Source of the DNA: Salinisphaera sp052044135
GTDB taxonomy: Bacteria; Pseudomonadota; Gammaproteobacteria; Nevskiales; Salinisphaeraceae
Reading direction: 5' to 3'
Assembly (NCBI RefSeq): GCF_052044135.1
Contig: NZ_JBQDYF010000020.1
Span: 1-64,000, forward strand
DNA length: 64,000 bases
Below the pieces are notes generated by a model. The model did no database searches, was not told the origin of the DNA, and was given only the letters and a program-made list of their open reading frames with translations. Position 1 is the first letter of the stretch. The number at the start of each line of letters is the position of its first letter. The translations under genes and the position numbers were made by a program. This document shows, piece by piece, positions 19,601-27,531 of this stretch.

Positions 19601-22476
19601 TGGTCGATCTGGTGGTCTGGAACGAGGAACACGTCGGCTATCGCCAGAGCCTGCAGGACGCCATCATGGGTCTGATTGCGACCGGCACAGAAGCCAGCGC
19701 GGTCGACCGGCCCGGTGGCATCTTCGTACGCCAGGCCGAGCAGATCTCGCACGAGGACCGCATTCTGCTGCAGGCAGTCGCTCGAGTGATCGTCATCGAC
19801 GGGCATGGCAGCCTGGCGGACCAGATCGAACGGCGGCCGTTCGTGGCCAAGCGCGGCGACCGTCTGGTACCGGCCCGCTGGAGTCGCGCCACGACGCCGA
19901 TGCGGCGGCGCGTCGTCGCCGATGCGGCGCGCGACCGACTCATCCTAGGCAACGATCTCGGGGGGTTTTCGGCGAGCGGGCGGGAATACGTCATCACCAG
20001 CCGCGCCGAGCACCGGACGCCGGCGCCCTGGGTCAATGTGCTGGCGAATCCGGTATTCGGCACGGTGATGAGCGAGAGCGGGCCAGCCTATACGTGGCAT
20101 GAAAACGCCCACGAGTACCGGCTCACGCCCTGGAGCAACGACGCTGTCGGCGCGTCCGCCGGCGAGGCGTTCTATCTGCGCGACGAGGACAGCGGCGCGT
20201 ACTGGTCGCCGACCGCGCTGCCCAGCCCCGACGGTCTGGGCTATCGTTGTCGTCACGGTTTCGGCTATACGGTGTACGAGCACGACGCTCAGGGCCTGCG
20301 CTCGCAGCTCTGGGTGTACGTCGATCGCCATGCGGCGGTGAAGTTCTCGGTGCTCAAGGTACGCAATACCTCGGGTCGTCGACGGCGGCTGTCGGCGACC
20401 GCCTACGTGGAATGGGTGCTGGGTGATCTGAGATCCAAGTCCGCGATGCATCTGGTGACCGAAATCGATCCGGCCAGCGGTGCGCTGTTCGCACGCAATG
20501 CCTACAACACCGATTTCGCCGGTCGGATCGCATTCATCGACGCCGACGCGCCCGGTCGTACGCTCACCGGCGATCGAACCGCCTTCATCGGGCGTAACCG
20601 CGGGCTCGCCCAGCCCGATGCGATGAGCCGCAGGCGGCTGTCGGGACGGCTCGGCGCCGGTATGGATCCCTGCGGCGCGATCCAGATCCCCTTTGAGCTG
20701 GCGGACGGCGCCAGCCATGAGGTGGTTTTCCGTCTCGGGGCGGCCACCGATATTGATCAGGCCCGCGCACTCGCGCTGAGATTGCGCCAGCCCGGCTCGG
20801 CTCGTACCGCGCTGGACGCCGTGCGCCAGTATTGGCGCGCTACGCTCGGTACGGTCCAGGTGCATACGCCGGATCCGGCGATCAACGTCATGGCCAACGG
20901 CTGGCTGCTGTATCAGACGCTGGCCTGCCGGGTCTGGGCACGCAGTGGCTATTACCAGTCGGGCGGAGCCTACGGTTTCCGTGACCAGTTGCAGGACGGC
21001 ATGGCGTTGGTGCATGCCGCGCCCGACGTCGTTCGTGCGCATCTGCTGCGGGCCGCCGAGCACCAGTATCCCGAAGGCGACGTGCAGCACTGGTGGCATC
21101 CGCCGGTCGGTCGCGGCGTGCGCACGCGGTGCTCGGACGATTATTTGTGGCTGCCGGCGTCCGTTTGCCGCTACGTCCGCAGCACCGGCGATCGCGCCGT
21201 GCTCGACGAGGACCTGCATTTTCTGGAAGGTCGGCCTTTGGAGGCGGAGGAGGAGTCTTACTACGAACTGCCGGGCCGCTCGGAGGCGAGTGCGACGTTG
21301 TATGCGCACTGTGTTCGGGCCATCGAACACGGCCTCCGCCTGGGCGAGCATGGCTTGCCGCTGATGGGGTCGGGCGACTGGAACGACGGCATGAACCTGG
21401 TCGGCATCAAAGGCCAGGGTGAAAGCGTATGGCTGGCGTTTTTCCTCTACGACGTCCTTCGGAACTTTGCGGCGCTGGCCGCCGACTACGGCGATGCGGC
21501 ATTTTCCGAACGCTGCATCACCCAGGCTCGGCAGTTGCGCGTGCAGATCCATCACCACGCCTGGGATGGCGAGTGGTACCAGCGCGCCTGGTTCGACGAC
21601 GGTACGCCGCTGGGATCGAAGACAAATGTCGAATGCACGATCGACTCGATTGCCCAGAGCTGGTCGGTGCTCTCCGGAGCCGGCGAGTCTGAACGTTCGC
21701 GCCGCGCGATGGACGCGGTCGATGTGCGACTCGTGCGCCGCGGCTCGGAAAGCGGTGATGGCCTGATCCAACTGCTTGATCCGCCGTTCGATACCACCCC
21801 CATGAACCCCGGTTATATCAAGGGCTATGTGCCCGGGGTGCGCGAAAACGGCGGTCAGTACACGCATGCGGCGGTGTGGGCCGCCATGGCCTTCGCCCGA
21901 CTGGGCGACAGCCGTCGCGCCTGGGAGCTGATGGCGATCATCAACCCCGTGAACCACGCGGTGTCTGCCGCCGGCGTGGCGATCTACAAGACCGAGCCCT
22001 ATGCACTGGCCGCCGATGTCTATGCACTCGCGCCGCACACCGGGCGCGGCGGTTGGACCTGGTATACCGGTTCGGCTGGCTGGGCCTATCGGCTGATCGT
22101 GGAGTCGCTGCTGGGGCTGCGGCGCACGGCCGATCATCTGCAGATCGTGCCCTGTATTCCCGACGAATGGCGCAGCTATGCGCTCGACTATAGCTACGGC
22201 GCCACGGTTTATCACATCGAAGTCACCCAGACCCTGATCGCGGCGGGCGCATCCACGCAGCGACTGTTGCTGGACGGCGTCGAGCAGGGCGCGGCGGGCG
22301 TTGCGCTGGTCGACGACAGCCAAGCCCATACGGTCGAAGTGAGTCTGCGTACAGTCGGGGCAGACGGGATCGACATCAGCGGGGGGCGATCGCCCCAGTT
22401 GCTGCTTTGCCACGACCGGCCCACGGCGACGCAGGCCGAGGCCGACGACCACTATCTCGACGAGCCTGCCGCATGA
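13606..22476 (+). CDS. cgs: Cyclic beta-1,2-glucan synthase (NdvB/ChvB/Cgs)
   Basis: A 2956-residue inner-membrane enzyme that elongates beta-1,2-glucan from UDP-glucose and closes it into rings, at the upper end of the family's size. Layout: N-terminal domain (1-410); helices near 427-475; GT84 glycosyltransferase (about 490-810) with DTDTQLP near 643 and RRARWIRGDWQILQW; further helices (about 825-870, 895-1000); a glycoamylase-like domain now linked to ring closure (GH189; about 1330-1580, with MPWGVSESGYG and FMAHHQGMSLLALGS); and a C-terminal GH94 domain that controls length, with its catalytic region GDWNDGMN (Asp2591/Asp2594) intact. In Rhizobiales and Brucella the product is periplasmic and serves osmotic adaptation. 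Tal-like and pgm-like genes follow. Confidence 0.95.
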   Translation: MIRGRPFKLKTLSRVAGVMRGRGVASEDADVDATPLHAELFSVEQMARHGQALAGLHVLGNGRLIDPLLRRLDDNERVLIATCRVLTTATASRLRIAPAGEWMLDNLYLIEEQIRIARRHLPRDYSRELPRLANGPSKGLPRVYDLALEVIAHGDGRVDSELLSGFLAAYQTVTALTLGELWAIPIMLRLALIENLRRVAARTSAARLQLNQAQAWADQMMAIAEKDPKSLVLVIADMARSNPPMTSPFVAELVRCLQGHGPALALPLTWVAQRLAESSETIDRLVSTENQQRAGDQVSISNTITSLRFLGAEDWRTFVETHSVVERILLTDPADCYAAMDFATRDLYRQVVDRLAKRSDLSESEVARSAIRLAENAGNGANHDAPIRHIGFYLVDAGIDQLEDAIEARQTLLARVGRHVGRARVPLYLGSIALMTLIFSAGLLALADNGRPMGWLLVLLGLIALLATSQLASAVSNWSATAMIMPKRLPRMDFSAGLPQSLRTLVVVPSMLGNSEGVESLLEALEVRFLGNRDAVVHFALLTDSKDADVETAPEDSALLEQARVGIETLNAKYPGMGCDRFFLFHRPRVWNDAEQCWMGRERKRGKLADLNAALRGQGWQAFSCVTGDVDTLTAVQYVITLDTDTQLPRDAARELVGTMAHPLNRPRYDEGRQRVRAGYGILQPRMAASLSATSRSHYGALFGSEPGIDPYTRSASDVYQDLFGEGSFIGKGIYDVDAFETTLKGRFPDNRILSHDLLEGCHARSGLISDVHLYEAYPTRYAADVGRRARWIRGDWQILQWLMPWVPRADHGFQRNLLPSLSRWKIADNLRRSVVPAALVALLVFGWWWVPQTAAWTLAVLGILLLPTALISVVAAVRRPEDIPWRQHLAAVLMVARHSFAQAGFTIACLPYEAFFSLDAIARSLWRMLISGRGLLEWRVSGGPDDDHLPDVRTTYRVMWAGPAVSVIAASGIVLFQPWAGFAAAPVLLLWLLGPALAWWVSQPLRRADPHLSDEQTLFLRRTARNSWMFFEHFVTAEDHWLPPDNFQEEPGPVIAHRTSPTNIGLALLANLAARDFGYITAGTLLDRTADTFATMNQLERYQGHFYNWYDTQSLQPLPPRYVSSVDSGNLAGHLLTLRAALEALPDEPVVEPRLLEGLADTLAMLVQAAPESLQDDVAWLDALLAPTGRAWPTTLSGIWDRLNPLSKAAIDLEDRLDGAVPEATRATLAALLRQTRAALAELDRFAPWLGLPEPPGPLQGFLDLDAIYTLRALTASSVELVARVDARINLCSPADYDAWVWLHDLRGAIVTAGQRANARIDRCGLLAGQAGAFASMNYAFLYDHTRHLLAIGYNVDDFRCDASVYDLLASESRLCCFVAIAQGQLPQEAWFALGRLLTTAAGSRVLLSWTGSMFEYLMPLLVMPSYDGTLLDQTYRAAVSRQIAYGKQRAMPWGVSESGYGSLDASQNYRYQAFGVPGLGLKPGLAEDAVVAPYASALALLIAPEAACANLQRLADDGLEGRYGFYEAIDYTPTRLLASQSSVVVRSFMAHHQGMSLLALGSLLLGPRMQQRFASDPLCQATLLLLQERSPKTPIVHTHVGQLARQSVLDEVAAVPLCLPIGAHTPTPEVQLLSNGRYQVMMTNAGGGYSRWKDLAISRWREDVTRDDWGTFVYLRDVDSGAVWSATHQPTRAPATAYEAMFSEGRAEYRRRDHDIETYTEIVVSPEDDIELRRIRLTNGSRMPRTIEITSYAEVVLASQASDMTQPGFGNLFVQTELVESQRAILCTRRPRAPEEATPWMFHLMAANSTILDTVSCETDRMRFIGRGRDLVAPAAMDAAGPLSGTVGSVLDPIVSIRARIVLAPEQSATVDLVSGAADDRAACMALVGKYQDRHFADRVRDIAATHSGVTLRQINASEVDAQLYRRLAGSVIYANARLRADAGLLAQNRRGQSGLWGYAISGDLPIVLLKISSSEHIELARQLIQCHAYWRLKGLMVDLVVWNEEHVGYRQSLQDAIMGLIATGTEASAVDRPGGIFVRQAEQISHEDRILLQAVARVIVIDGHGSLADQIERRPFVAKRGDRLVPARWSRATTPMRRRVVADAARDRLILGNDLGGFSASGREYVITSRAEHRTPAPWVNVLANPVFGTVMSESGPAYTWHENAHEYRLTPWSNDAVGASAGEAFYLRDEDSGAYWSPTALPSPDGLGYRCRHGFGYTVYEHDAQGLRSQLWVYVDRHAAVKFSVLKVRNTSGRRRRLSATAYVEWVLGDLRSKSAMHLVTEIDPASGALFARNAYNTDFAGRIAFIDADAPGRTLTGDRTAFIGRNRGLAQPDAMSRRRLSGRLGAGMDPCGAIQIPFELADGASHEVVFRLGAATDIDQARALALRLRQPGSARTALDAVRQYWRATLGTVQVHTPDPAINVMANGWLLYQTLACRVWARSGYYQSGGAYGFRDQLQDGMALVHAAPDVVRAHLLRAAEHQYPEGDVQHWWHPPVGRGVRTRCSDDYLWLPASVCRYVRSTGDRAVLDEDLHFLEGRPLEAEEESYYELPGRSEASATLYAHCVRAIEHGLRLGEHGLPLMGSGDWNDGMNLVGIKGQGESVWLAFFLYDVLRNFAALAADYGDAAFSERCITQARQLRVQIHHHAWDGEWYQRAWFDDGTPLGSKTNVECTIDSIAQSWSVLSGAGESERSRRAMDAVDVRLVRRGSESGDGLIQLLDPPFDTTPMNPGYIKGYVPGVRENGGQYTHAAVWAAMAFARLGDSRRAWELMAIINPVNHAVSAAGVAIYKTEPYALAADVYALAPHTGRGGWTWYTGSAGWAYRLIVESLLGLRRTADHLQIVPCIPDEWRSYALDYSYGATVYHIEVTQTLIAAGASTQRLLLDGVEQGAAGVALVDDSQAHTVEVSLRTVGADGIDISGGRSPQLLLCHDRPTATQAEADDHYLDEPAA

Positions 22477-22543
22477 ACCGTGATACCCGACCCTCGCGCC
22501 GGTCGTATCGCGGCGCTGCTCGACCCCGTCACCGGAGATGACT

Positions 22544-23779
22544 ATGACTGCTATCAATCGTTTACGAAGCCTCGGCCAGAGTCTCTGGCTGGATGGCGTC
22601 GGCCGGGGAATGCTCGACGACGGTCGCCTGCAGACCCTGATCGACGACTTCTCGATCACCGGCCTGGCGTCGATGCCCACCCGGGTCGACGGTTTCAGCG
22701 GTGCGATCGACGTCGACGATATCGAGCATCGAATACCGTCGACGGCCGGGTTGCACGGCGAGGCGCTGCTCAGGACGCTGGTGCTGGATGACGCGCGGGC
22801 CGCAGCCGACCTGTTCCGGCCGCTGTTCGAGGCAAGTGCCGGCGCCGAAGGTTGGGCGTCGCTGGCGGTCTCGCCGAAGGTGGTCGCGGATACGCCGCGT
22901 CTGGTCGCAGCGGTCACCGAATGCCATGCCCGCGCCGAGCGGCCGAATCTATTGATCGAGATCCCCGGAACGGCGGCCGGTATGCCAGCGATCGAAGCAG
23001 CGATCTTCGCCGGCGTGCCGGTCCGCATCACGCTGCTGTGCTCGCGCGCGCAATATCTCGCGGCCGCCCAAGCCTACATGAATGGTATCGAGCGCCGACT
23101 GGCCGCGGGTCTCGATGCCAACGTGGCATCCATTGCGTCGTTGGTCGTCAGCCCCTGGGACAGCGCCCTGCGTCTCGGCCTCCCGGCCGATGTACGCCAG
23201 AAGGTCGCTGCGCCCACGACGCGTAGCACCTACTATCGGCGCTATCGGGAAGCGGGGGTGGATTCACAGGTCGCGGCGGTTACCGCGATGCACTTTGACT
23301 GGGATCAGCCCAACGAGCGCACGGAAATTCCGCAGGACCTACATGATCGGGTCGGGACGGCAGTGGCTCAGCGCAGTTACCGAGCGTATCGCAAGTTGCG
23401 TGATTCCCGCCGATGGCGGCGGCTTGCGGCGGCCGGAGCGCCCCCGCAGCGGCTGCTCTGGTCGGATACCGCCAGCCTGGATCCATTCGCCTCCGATACG
23501 TTGTATGTCGACGCGCTGGCGGCCCCTGGGACCATCAATGGCGTGACCGAGAAAACGGTGCGCGCCTTTGCCGACCATGGGCAGTTGCGCGGCGCCATCG
23601 CACACCACAGCGAGGACGGCGAAATCGTGCTCGCGCGTTGTACCCGCGCCGGAATCAATCTCGACGCAATGGCCGGCATGCTGCAGCGCGATCGCCTTCA
23701 GAGCGCCGCGACTTCGTGGGACGCACTCCTGCAGGCGCTCACGCAGCGGCACGTTACCATCGCGCAGGCAACCGCATGA
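22544..23779 (+). CDS. Transaldolase-like protein lacking the Schiff-base lysine
   Basis: A 411-residue paralogue of the transaldolase at 35446-36540; the two align end to end apart from an insertion of about 45 residues here (YYRRYREAGVD region, about 228-270). Key residues are changed: the Schiff-base Lys in FIKIPGTAAG is Glu139 here (LLIEIPGTAAG, codon GAG at 22958-22960), and TSNPTIF has become ASMPTRV. It cannot form the normal covalent intermediate, so transaldolase activity is not expected. The frame is intact, which suggests a retained pseudoenzyme or a young pseudogene. The start at 22544 has GGAG six bases upstream; the ATG at 22538 abuts that site. It ends in a 4-base overlap with the pgm-like fragment. 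Confidence 0.88.
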   Translation: MTAINRLRSLGQSLWLDGVGRGMLDDGRLQTLIDDFSITGLASMPTRVDGFSGAIDVDDIEHRIPSTAGLHGEALLRTLVLDDARAAADLFRPLFEASAGAEGWASLAVSPKVVADTPRLVAAVTECHARAERPNLLIEIPGTAAGMPAIEAAIFAGVPVRITLLCSRAQYLAAAQAYMNGIERRLAAGLDANVASIASLVVSPWDSALRLGLPADVRQKVAAPTTRSTYYRRYREAGVDSQVAAVTAMHFDWDQPNERTEIPQDLHDRVGTAVAQRSYRAYRKLRDSRRWRRLAAAGAPPQRLLWSDTASLDPFASDTLYVDALAAPGTINGVTEKTVRAFADHGQLRGAIAHHSEDGEIVLARCTRAGINLDAMAGMLQRDRLQSAATSWDALLQALTQRHVTIAQATA

Positions 23780-23994
23780 GCGCATCAATCGATCCGCAGG
23801 GCAGGCAACCGATCGGCGCGGCAGCGCCGGTCGACGCGATGGCCCTTTTCGGGCTCTATCTGCATTTGCGGCCGGATCCGGCGGTTGCCGCCCGGCGGGC
23901 GACCTTCGGCGCATCGGGGCAACCGGTCGTGTGGCTGCAATCCGGGCCGAGGCCCGGCAGATCGTTGATGGCGCGCCGGCGGGCCGCGCGCTAG
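23776..23994 (+). pseudogene. Phosphoglucomutase N-terminal remnant
   Basis: A 72-codon frame starting in an ATGA overlap with the tal-like gene. It aligns with the first 50 or so residues of Pgm at 33750: PVDAMALFGLYLHLRPDP against LDLLVNVPRLVSAYYTGLPDP, and ATFGASGQP against VAFGTSGHRG. The rest of the enzyme, with the phosphoserine motif, is absent, and the last 20 residues are unrelated and basic. It is a truncated, diverged remnant, or possibly a small protein kept for translational coupling. HDAC-like coding begins four bases later. Confidence 0.7.
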
Positions 23995-23998
23995 CTGG

Positions 23999-25129
23999 AT
24001 GACTGCGATGGCGACGACGGTATGGGTCTATTACGACCTGGGCATGCTCGGCCATAACCCACACGGCTGGGATCCGGAGCATCCCGAATGGACCGACGCG
24101 GTCAAGGCGATGATCGCGCTGCAATATCCGGACGCAAGCCTGGAGACCTACAGCCACCCGGAACGACCCGAGCGCCTGACCGCGATCGTCGATCGGCTGC
24201 TGCTGGAGCCCATCGACGGCGTGCGCTGGGTGCTGCCGGCCGCCGCCACTGCCCGCCAGCTCGAACAGGCCCATGACGCGGCGTATGTGGCCCATATCCA
24301 GTCGCTGGACGGTCAATCGGGCTGGCTGGCGCAGGATACGACTGCAGTATCGCCGGGTAGCGTGGTGGCGGCCGGCCTGGCGGCGGGTTCGGGCATCAGC
24401 GCGCTCGAGGCCGTGGCGGCCGGTGACGCCCGGCGGGCGTTTTGTATCGTGCGCCCGCCCGGCCATCATGCGCCGGCCGATCGTGCGATGGGCTTCTGTC
24501 TGTACAACAACATCGCGGTCGCGGCTGCACATGCTCGCACCACGCTCGGCTATGAACGGGTGCTGATCTGGGACTGGGACATGCATCACGGCAACGGCAC
24601 CCAGGCCATTTTCTATGACGATCCCAACGTGCTGGTGATCGACAGCCACTGCGCGGCGCCGTTCTACCCGGGCACCGGTCTGCTGGCGGAGACCGGTGCC
24701 GGACCCGGCATGGGCACCAACCTCAACGTGCCGCTGCCCGTGGGTATTGGCAACGCCGCACTGCTGGACGTGTTCGCGAAGGTGGTGAGCCCGGCGGCGC
24801 GCGCGTTCGGTCCCGATGTTCTGCTGGTATCCGCCGGCTTCGATTGTCACTACCTCGATATGACCTGCGCCATGGACGAGACTGGCTATGCCGCCATCAC
24901 ACAGGGCATGTGCGCCTTGGCCGACGAGCTCTGCGACGGCCGTCTGGTGATGCTGCTCGAAGGCGGCTACAACGCCAAGGCGCTGGCCGACAGCGCATAT
25001 GCGGCGATCGAAGTGCTGGCGGGGCATCCGGTGGCTGCGATCAATGTTCTGCCCGATGACCCGGGCTGCGCGGCCGTGGCCGAGGCCGCGGCGTTCCATG
25101 CCGAGTCCATCGTCGCGCTGGCGCGCTAG
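23999..25129 (+). CDS. Class II histone-deacetylase-like amidohydrolase
   Basis: A 376-residue zinc deacetylase of the HDAC/acetoin utilisation/acetylpolyamine amidohydrolase superfamily, expected to remove acetyl groups from lysine or polyamines and release acetate. Motifs in order: HPERPERL near 53, RPPGHHAPADRAMGFCLYNN near 152, the zinc and catalytic block WDWDMHHGNGTQ near 192, PFYPGTG near 222, SAGFDCHYLDM near 280, and EGGYN near 323. Cysteines sit where relatives usually have other residues in the DSHCAAPFYPGTG and GFDCH segments. It has no signal peptide, so it acts in the cytoplasm. An alternative ATG is at 24008. Acetate kinase lies two genes on, so released acetate could be phosphorylated or handled locally. 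Confidence 0.9.
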   Translation: MTAMATTVWVYYDLGMLGHNPHGWDPEHPEWTDAVKAMIALQYPDASLETYSHPERPERLTAIVDRLLLEPIDGVRWVLPAAATARQLEQAHDAAYVAHIQSLDGQSGWLAQDTTAVSPGSVVAAGLAAGSGISALEAVAAGDARRAFCIVRPPGHHAPADRAMGFCLYNNIAVAAAHARTTLGYERVLIWDWDMHHGNGTQAIFYDDPNVLVIDSHCAAPFYPGTGLLAETGAGPGMGTNLNVPLPVGIGNAALLDVFAKVVSPAARAFGPDVLLVSAGFDCHYLDMTCAMDETGYAAITQGMCALADELCDGRLVMLLEGGYNAKALADSAYAAIEVLAGHPVAAINVLPDDPGCAAVAEAAAFHAESIVALAR

Positions 25130-25255
25130 CAGGCAGGCGTTTACCGACCCGAGCGCGGCGATCACCGTAAGCCAGCGTGGGTTAGCGCACGGACGCCGAC
25201 TGCTGGCCGGCGCATCGTCGAGTACGTCCTCCACTGCGCGATGGAAGCCCTCGTC

Positions 25256-26149
25256 ATGAACCCGATCACTCTATTCTGCGTTGCACTCTGTATTGCCGCC
25301 GCCGCCGCGGCGGGCTTCTGGGTCAGCCCGTATCTGGCCGGCGTCTTCGTCCTGGCCGCGGTGGTCGTCGCGCTGTCGCTGAAGATGGCCAACGTCTGGC
25401 AGAAGTTCGTCATCCTGCGCATGGGTAAGCTGCAGAGCGTCCGTGGGGAAGGGCTATTCGCCATCATTCCGGTGATGGACACGGTTGTGGCCGTCATCGA
25501 TCAGCGCATTCAGACCACCGGCTTCAACGCCGAACAGGCGCTGACCCGAGACACGGTGCCGGTCAATGTCGATGCCATCATCTTCTGGCACGTGCATGAC
25601 GCCGAAAAGGCCGCGCTGGCGATCACCAACTACCGCCAGGCCATCGACCAGGTCGCCCAGACCTCGCTGCGCGAGATGATCGGTTCGTCGATGCTCGCCG
25701 CGCTACTGTCCGACCGCAAGGACGCCGATGAACAGCTCAAGCTCGAGATCGGCGCCAAGACCGCGCCGTGGGGTATTACCGTGAGCTCGGTTGAGATTCG
25801 CGATGTCGCGATTCCCGAAGCCCTGCAGGACGCCATGTCCCGCCAGGCCCAGGCCGAGCGCGAGAAACAGGCGCGCGTGATTCTGGGCTCGGCCGAGGCT
25901 GCGATCGCCGGCAAGTTCGTCGAGGCTGCCCAGACCTATGCGGGGCATCCGCAGGCGCTGCAGCTGCGCGCCATGAACATCATCTACGAGACCACCAAGG
26001 AACGTGGTGCGACGATTCTTATCCCTAGCGCCATGGTCGACAGCCTCAATCCGTCGTCGGCCACGCTGGCCTTCGCGCTCGCTGGTCAGGCCGTGCCCAA
26101 TCCGGATGCTGAGGCGCAGCCCCCGCTCCAGCCGGCTGCCGCGGCCTGA
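25256..26149 (+). CDS. Slipin/stomatin-like SPFH membrane protein
   Basis: A 297-residue band 7 protein that likely organises membrane microdomains. An N-terminal hydrophobic hairpin (residues 3-42) is followed by the SPFH domain: VLRMGKLQSVRGEGLFAIIP-type start, IDQRIQTTGF, LTRDTVPVNVDAIIFWHV, SLREMIGSS, VEIRDVAIPEALQDAMSRQ. Then comes a coiled-coil helix (QAEREKQARVILGSAEA) and a Pro/Ala tail. GGAAG seven bases upstream favours the ATG at 25256 over 25241. No NfeD partner lies next to it; an NfeD-like gene is present at 46761. Confidence 0.88.
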   Translation: MNPITLFCVALCIAAAAAAGFWVSPYLAGVFVLAAVVVALSLKMANVWQKFVILRMGKLQSVRGEGLFAIIPVMDTVVAVIDQRIQTTGFNAEQALTRDTVPVNVDAIIFWHVHDAEKAALAITNYRQAIDQVAQTSLREMIGSSMLAALLSDRKDADEQLKLEIGAKTAPWGITVSSVEIRDVAIPEALQDAMSRQAQAEREKQARVILGSAEAAIAGKFVEAAQTYAGHPQALQLRAMNIIYETTKERGATILIPSAMVDSLNPSSATLAFALAGQAVPNPDAEAQPPLQPAAAA

Positions 26150-26235
26150 TATCCGTCGGCCCGCGAGGTCTCTCGGGAGGGGCCGGGCGCCGGAGTGAAG
26201 TCGGTCGGGCTTTTAGCCGCCAGCGGTGAATTTTG

Positions 26236-27432
26236 ATGGGTAGATCTGCCGTCGAGGGCGCGATTCTCACCGTTAATGGTGGTTCGTCTAGCATTCGTTT
26301 CGCGCTTTTTGCACGGGGCGAACCGCCATTGCTGACGCTACGCGGCAAGATCGAGCGTATCGGTAAGGCCGGGGCCACGCTGTCGTTCACGGACACGGCG
26401 ACCAACGAATCGGGCGAGACGGCGCTCGACGGCGCCGGGCATGGCGCCGCGGTGGCAGCACTCGTCGACTGGCTTGAACAACGCGGCGCCCTCGATGGCA
26501 TCGCGGGGGTTGGCCATCGCGTGGTGCAGGGGCTCCAGCACGCCGAACCGGCCTGCATCACGCCCGCATTGCACGCCGAGCTCGAACGCTTGCGCCCGCG
26601 TGACCCCGAGCACATGTCGCGCGAGCTCGAACTGATCGAGGCATTCGGCAAACGACTGTCGGACTGTCCTCAGATCGCCTGTTTCGATACCGCGTTTCAT
26701 CGCCACATGCCACGAGTGGCCACCCAGATCGCGCTGCCGCGCCGCTTTGAGGCGCTCGGCGTACAGCGCTACGGATTTCACGGTCTGTCCTATGCCTACC
26801 TGATCCAGGAGCTGGCGCGACTGGGCGACCCGGCGGCCACCCGTGGGCGCGTGATTCTGGCCCATATGGGCAGCGGCGCGAGCATAGCCGCGGTGCGTGC
26901 TGGCATCGGCGTCGATACCAGCATGGGATTCACACCGGCCGCCGGCCTACCCATGGGGACGCGGTCCGGTGATCTCGACCCCGGTCTGGTGCGTTTTCTC
27001 GCGGACGAAGCGGCGATAACGCCCGCGCAGTTCGACCACATCGTCAACCACGAATCCGGTCTGCTCGGGCTGTCCGAGACCAGCGGCGATATCCGCGATC
27101 TGCTGGCCAGCGAGGCGGATGACCCGCGAGCCGCGGAGGCAATCGCCCTGTTCTGCTATCAGGCAAAGAAGACGATCGGTGCCTACGCCGCGGCGCTCGG
27201 CGGGCTGGATACGCTGGTCTTCGCTGGGGGTATCGGTGAGAACGCACCCGTCATCCGCGATCGCATCTGTGACGGGCTGGATTTTCTAGGCATCACGATC
27301 GACCCGATGCAGAACGCGGCCGGTGCCGCACTGATTTCTCGCCAATCGGCCCGCGTCACTATACGCGTCATCGCCACCGACGAAGAACAGATGATCGCGG
27401 CCCTGGTGTCTCGTGTACTGGGCCCGGTCTGA
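26236..27432 (+). CDS. ackA: Acetate kinase
   Basis: A 398-residue ASKHA-fold kinase interconverting acetyl-phosphate plus ADP with acetate plus ATP. Motifs: TVNGGSSSIRF at the start, VGHRVVQG (Arg kept; the usual VHGG is altered), CFDTAFH, YGFHGLSYAYL, AHMGSGASIA, MGFTPAAGLPMGTRSGDLDP, FAGGIGENAPVIR and a late TDEEQ. Several substitutions mark a divergent branch, but the main catalytic residues are present. No pta gene is adjacent; the likely source of acetyl-phosphate is the phosphoketolase at 49683. The ATG at 26236 is preferred over a TTG at 26233. Confidence 0.92.
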   Translation: MGRSAVEGAILTVNGGSSSIRFALFARGEPPLLTLRGKIERIGKAGATLSFTDTATNESGETALDGAGHGAAVAALVDWLEQRGALDGIAGVGHRVVQGLQHAEPACITPALHAELERLRPRDPEHMSRELELIEAFGKRLSDCPQIACFDTAFHRHMPRVATQIALPRRFEALGVQRYGFHGLSYAYLIQELARLGDPAATRGRVILAHMGSGASIAAVRAGIGVDTSMGFTPAAGLPMGTRSGDLDPGLVRFLADEAAITPAQFDHIVNHESGLLGLSETSGDIRDLLASEADDPRAAEAIALFCYQAKKTIGAYAAALGGLDTLVFAGGIGENAPVIRDRICDGLDFLGITIDPMQNAAGAALISRQSARVTIRVIATDEEQMIAALVSRVLGPV

Positions 27433-27531
27433 TCCGTGGCGACGGCTTCTGTGACCGGGCATTGAAGCGGTGATTGGCTCGGGCAATATCAGCCCTCTCG
27501 ACTGGTTCGCCGACCATGTTCTAAACAGTCC

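Noticed and set aside
13606..22476. Cgs as a fusion or misassembly because of its great length
   Set aside because: The domain order and size match known NdvB/ChvB proteins of about 2800-2900 residues.
19945..23031. A 1028-codon minus-strand open frame antisense to cgs and the tal-like gene
   Set aside because: It mirrors high-GC coding on the plus strand, is rich in Arg/Gly/His/Gln without domain motifs, and overlaps two clear genes completely.
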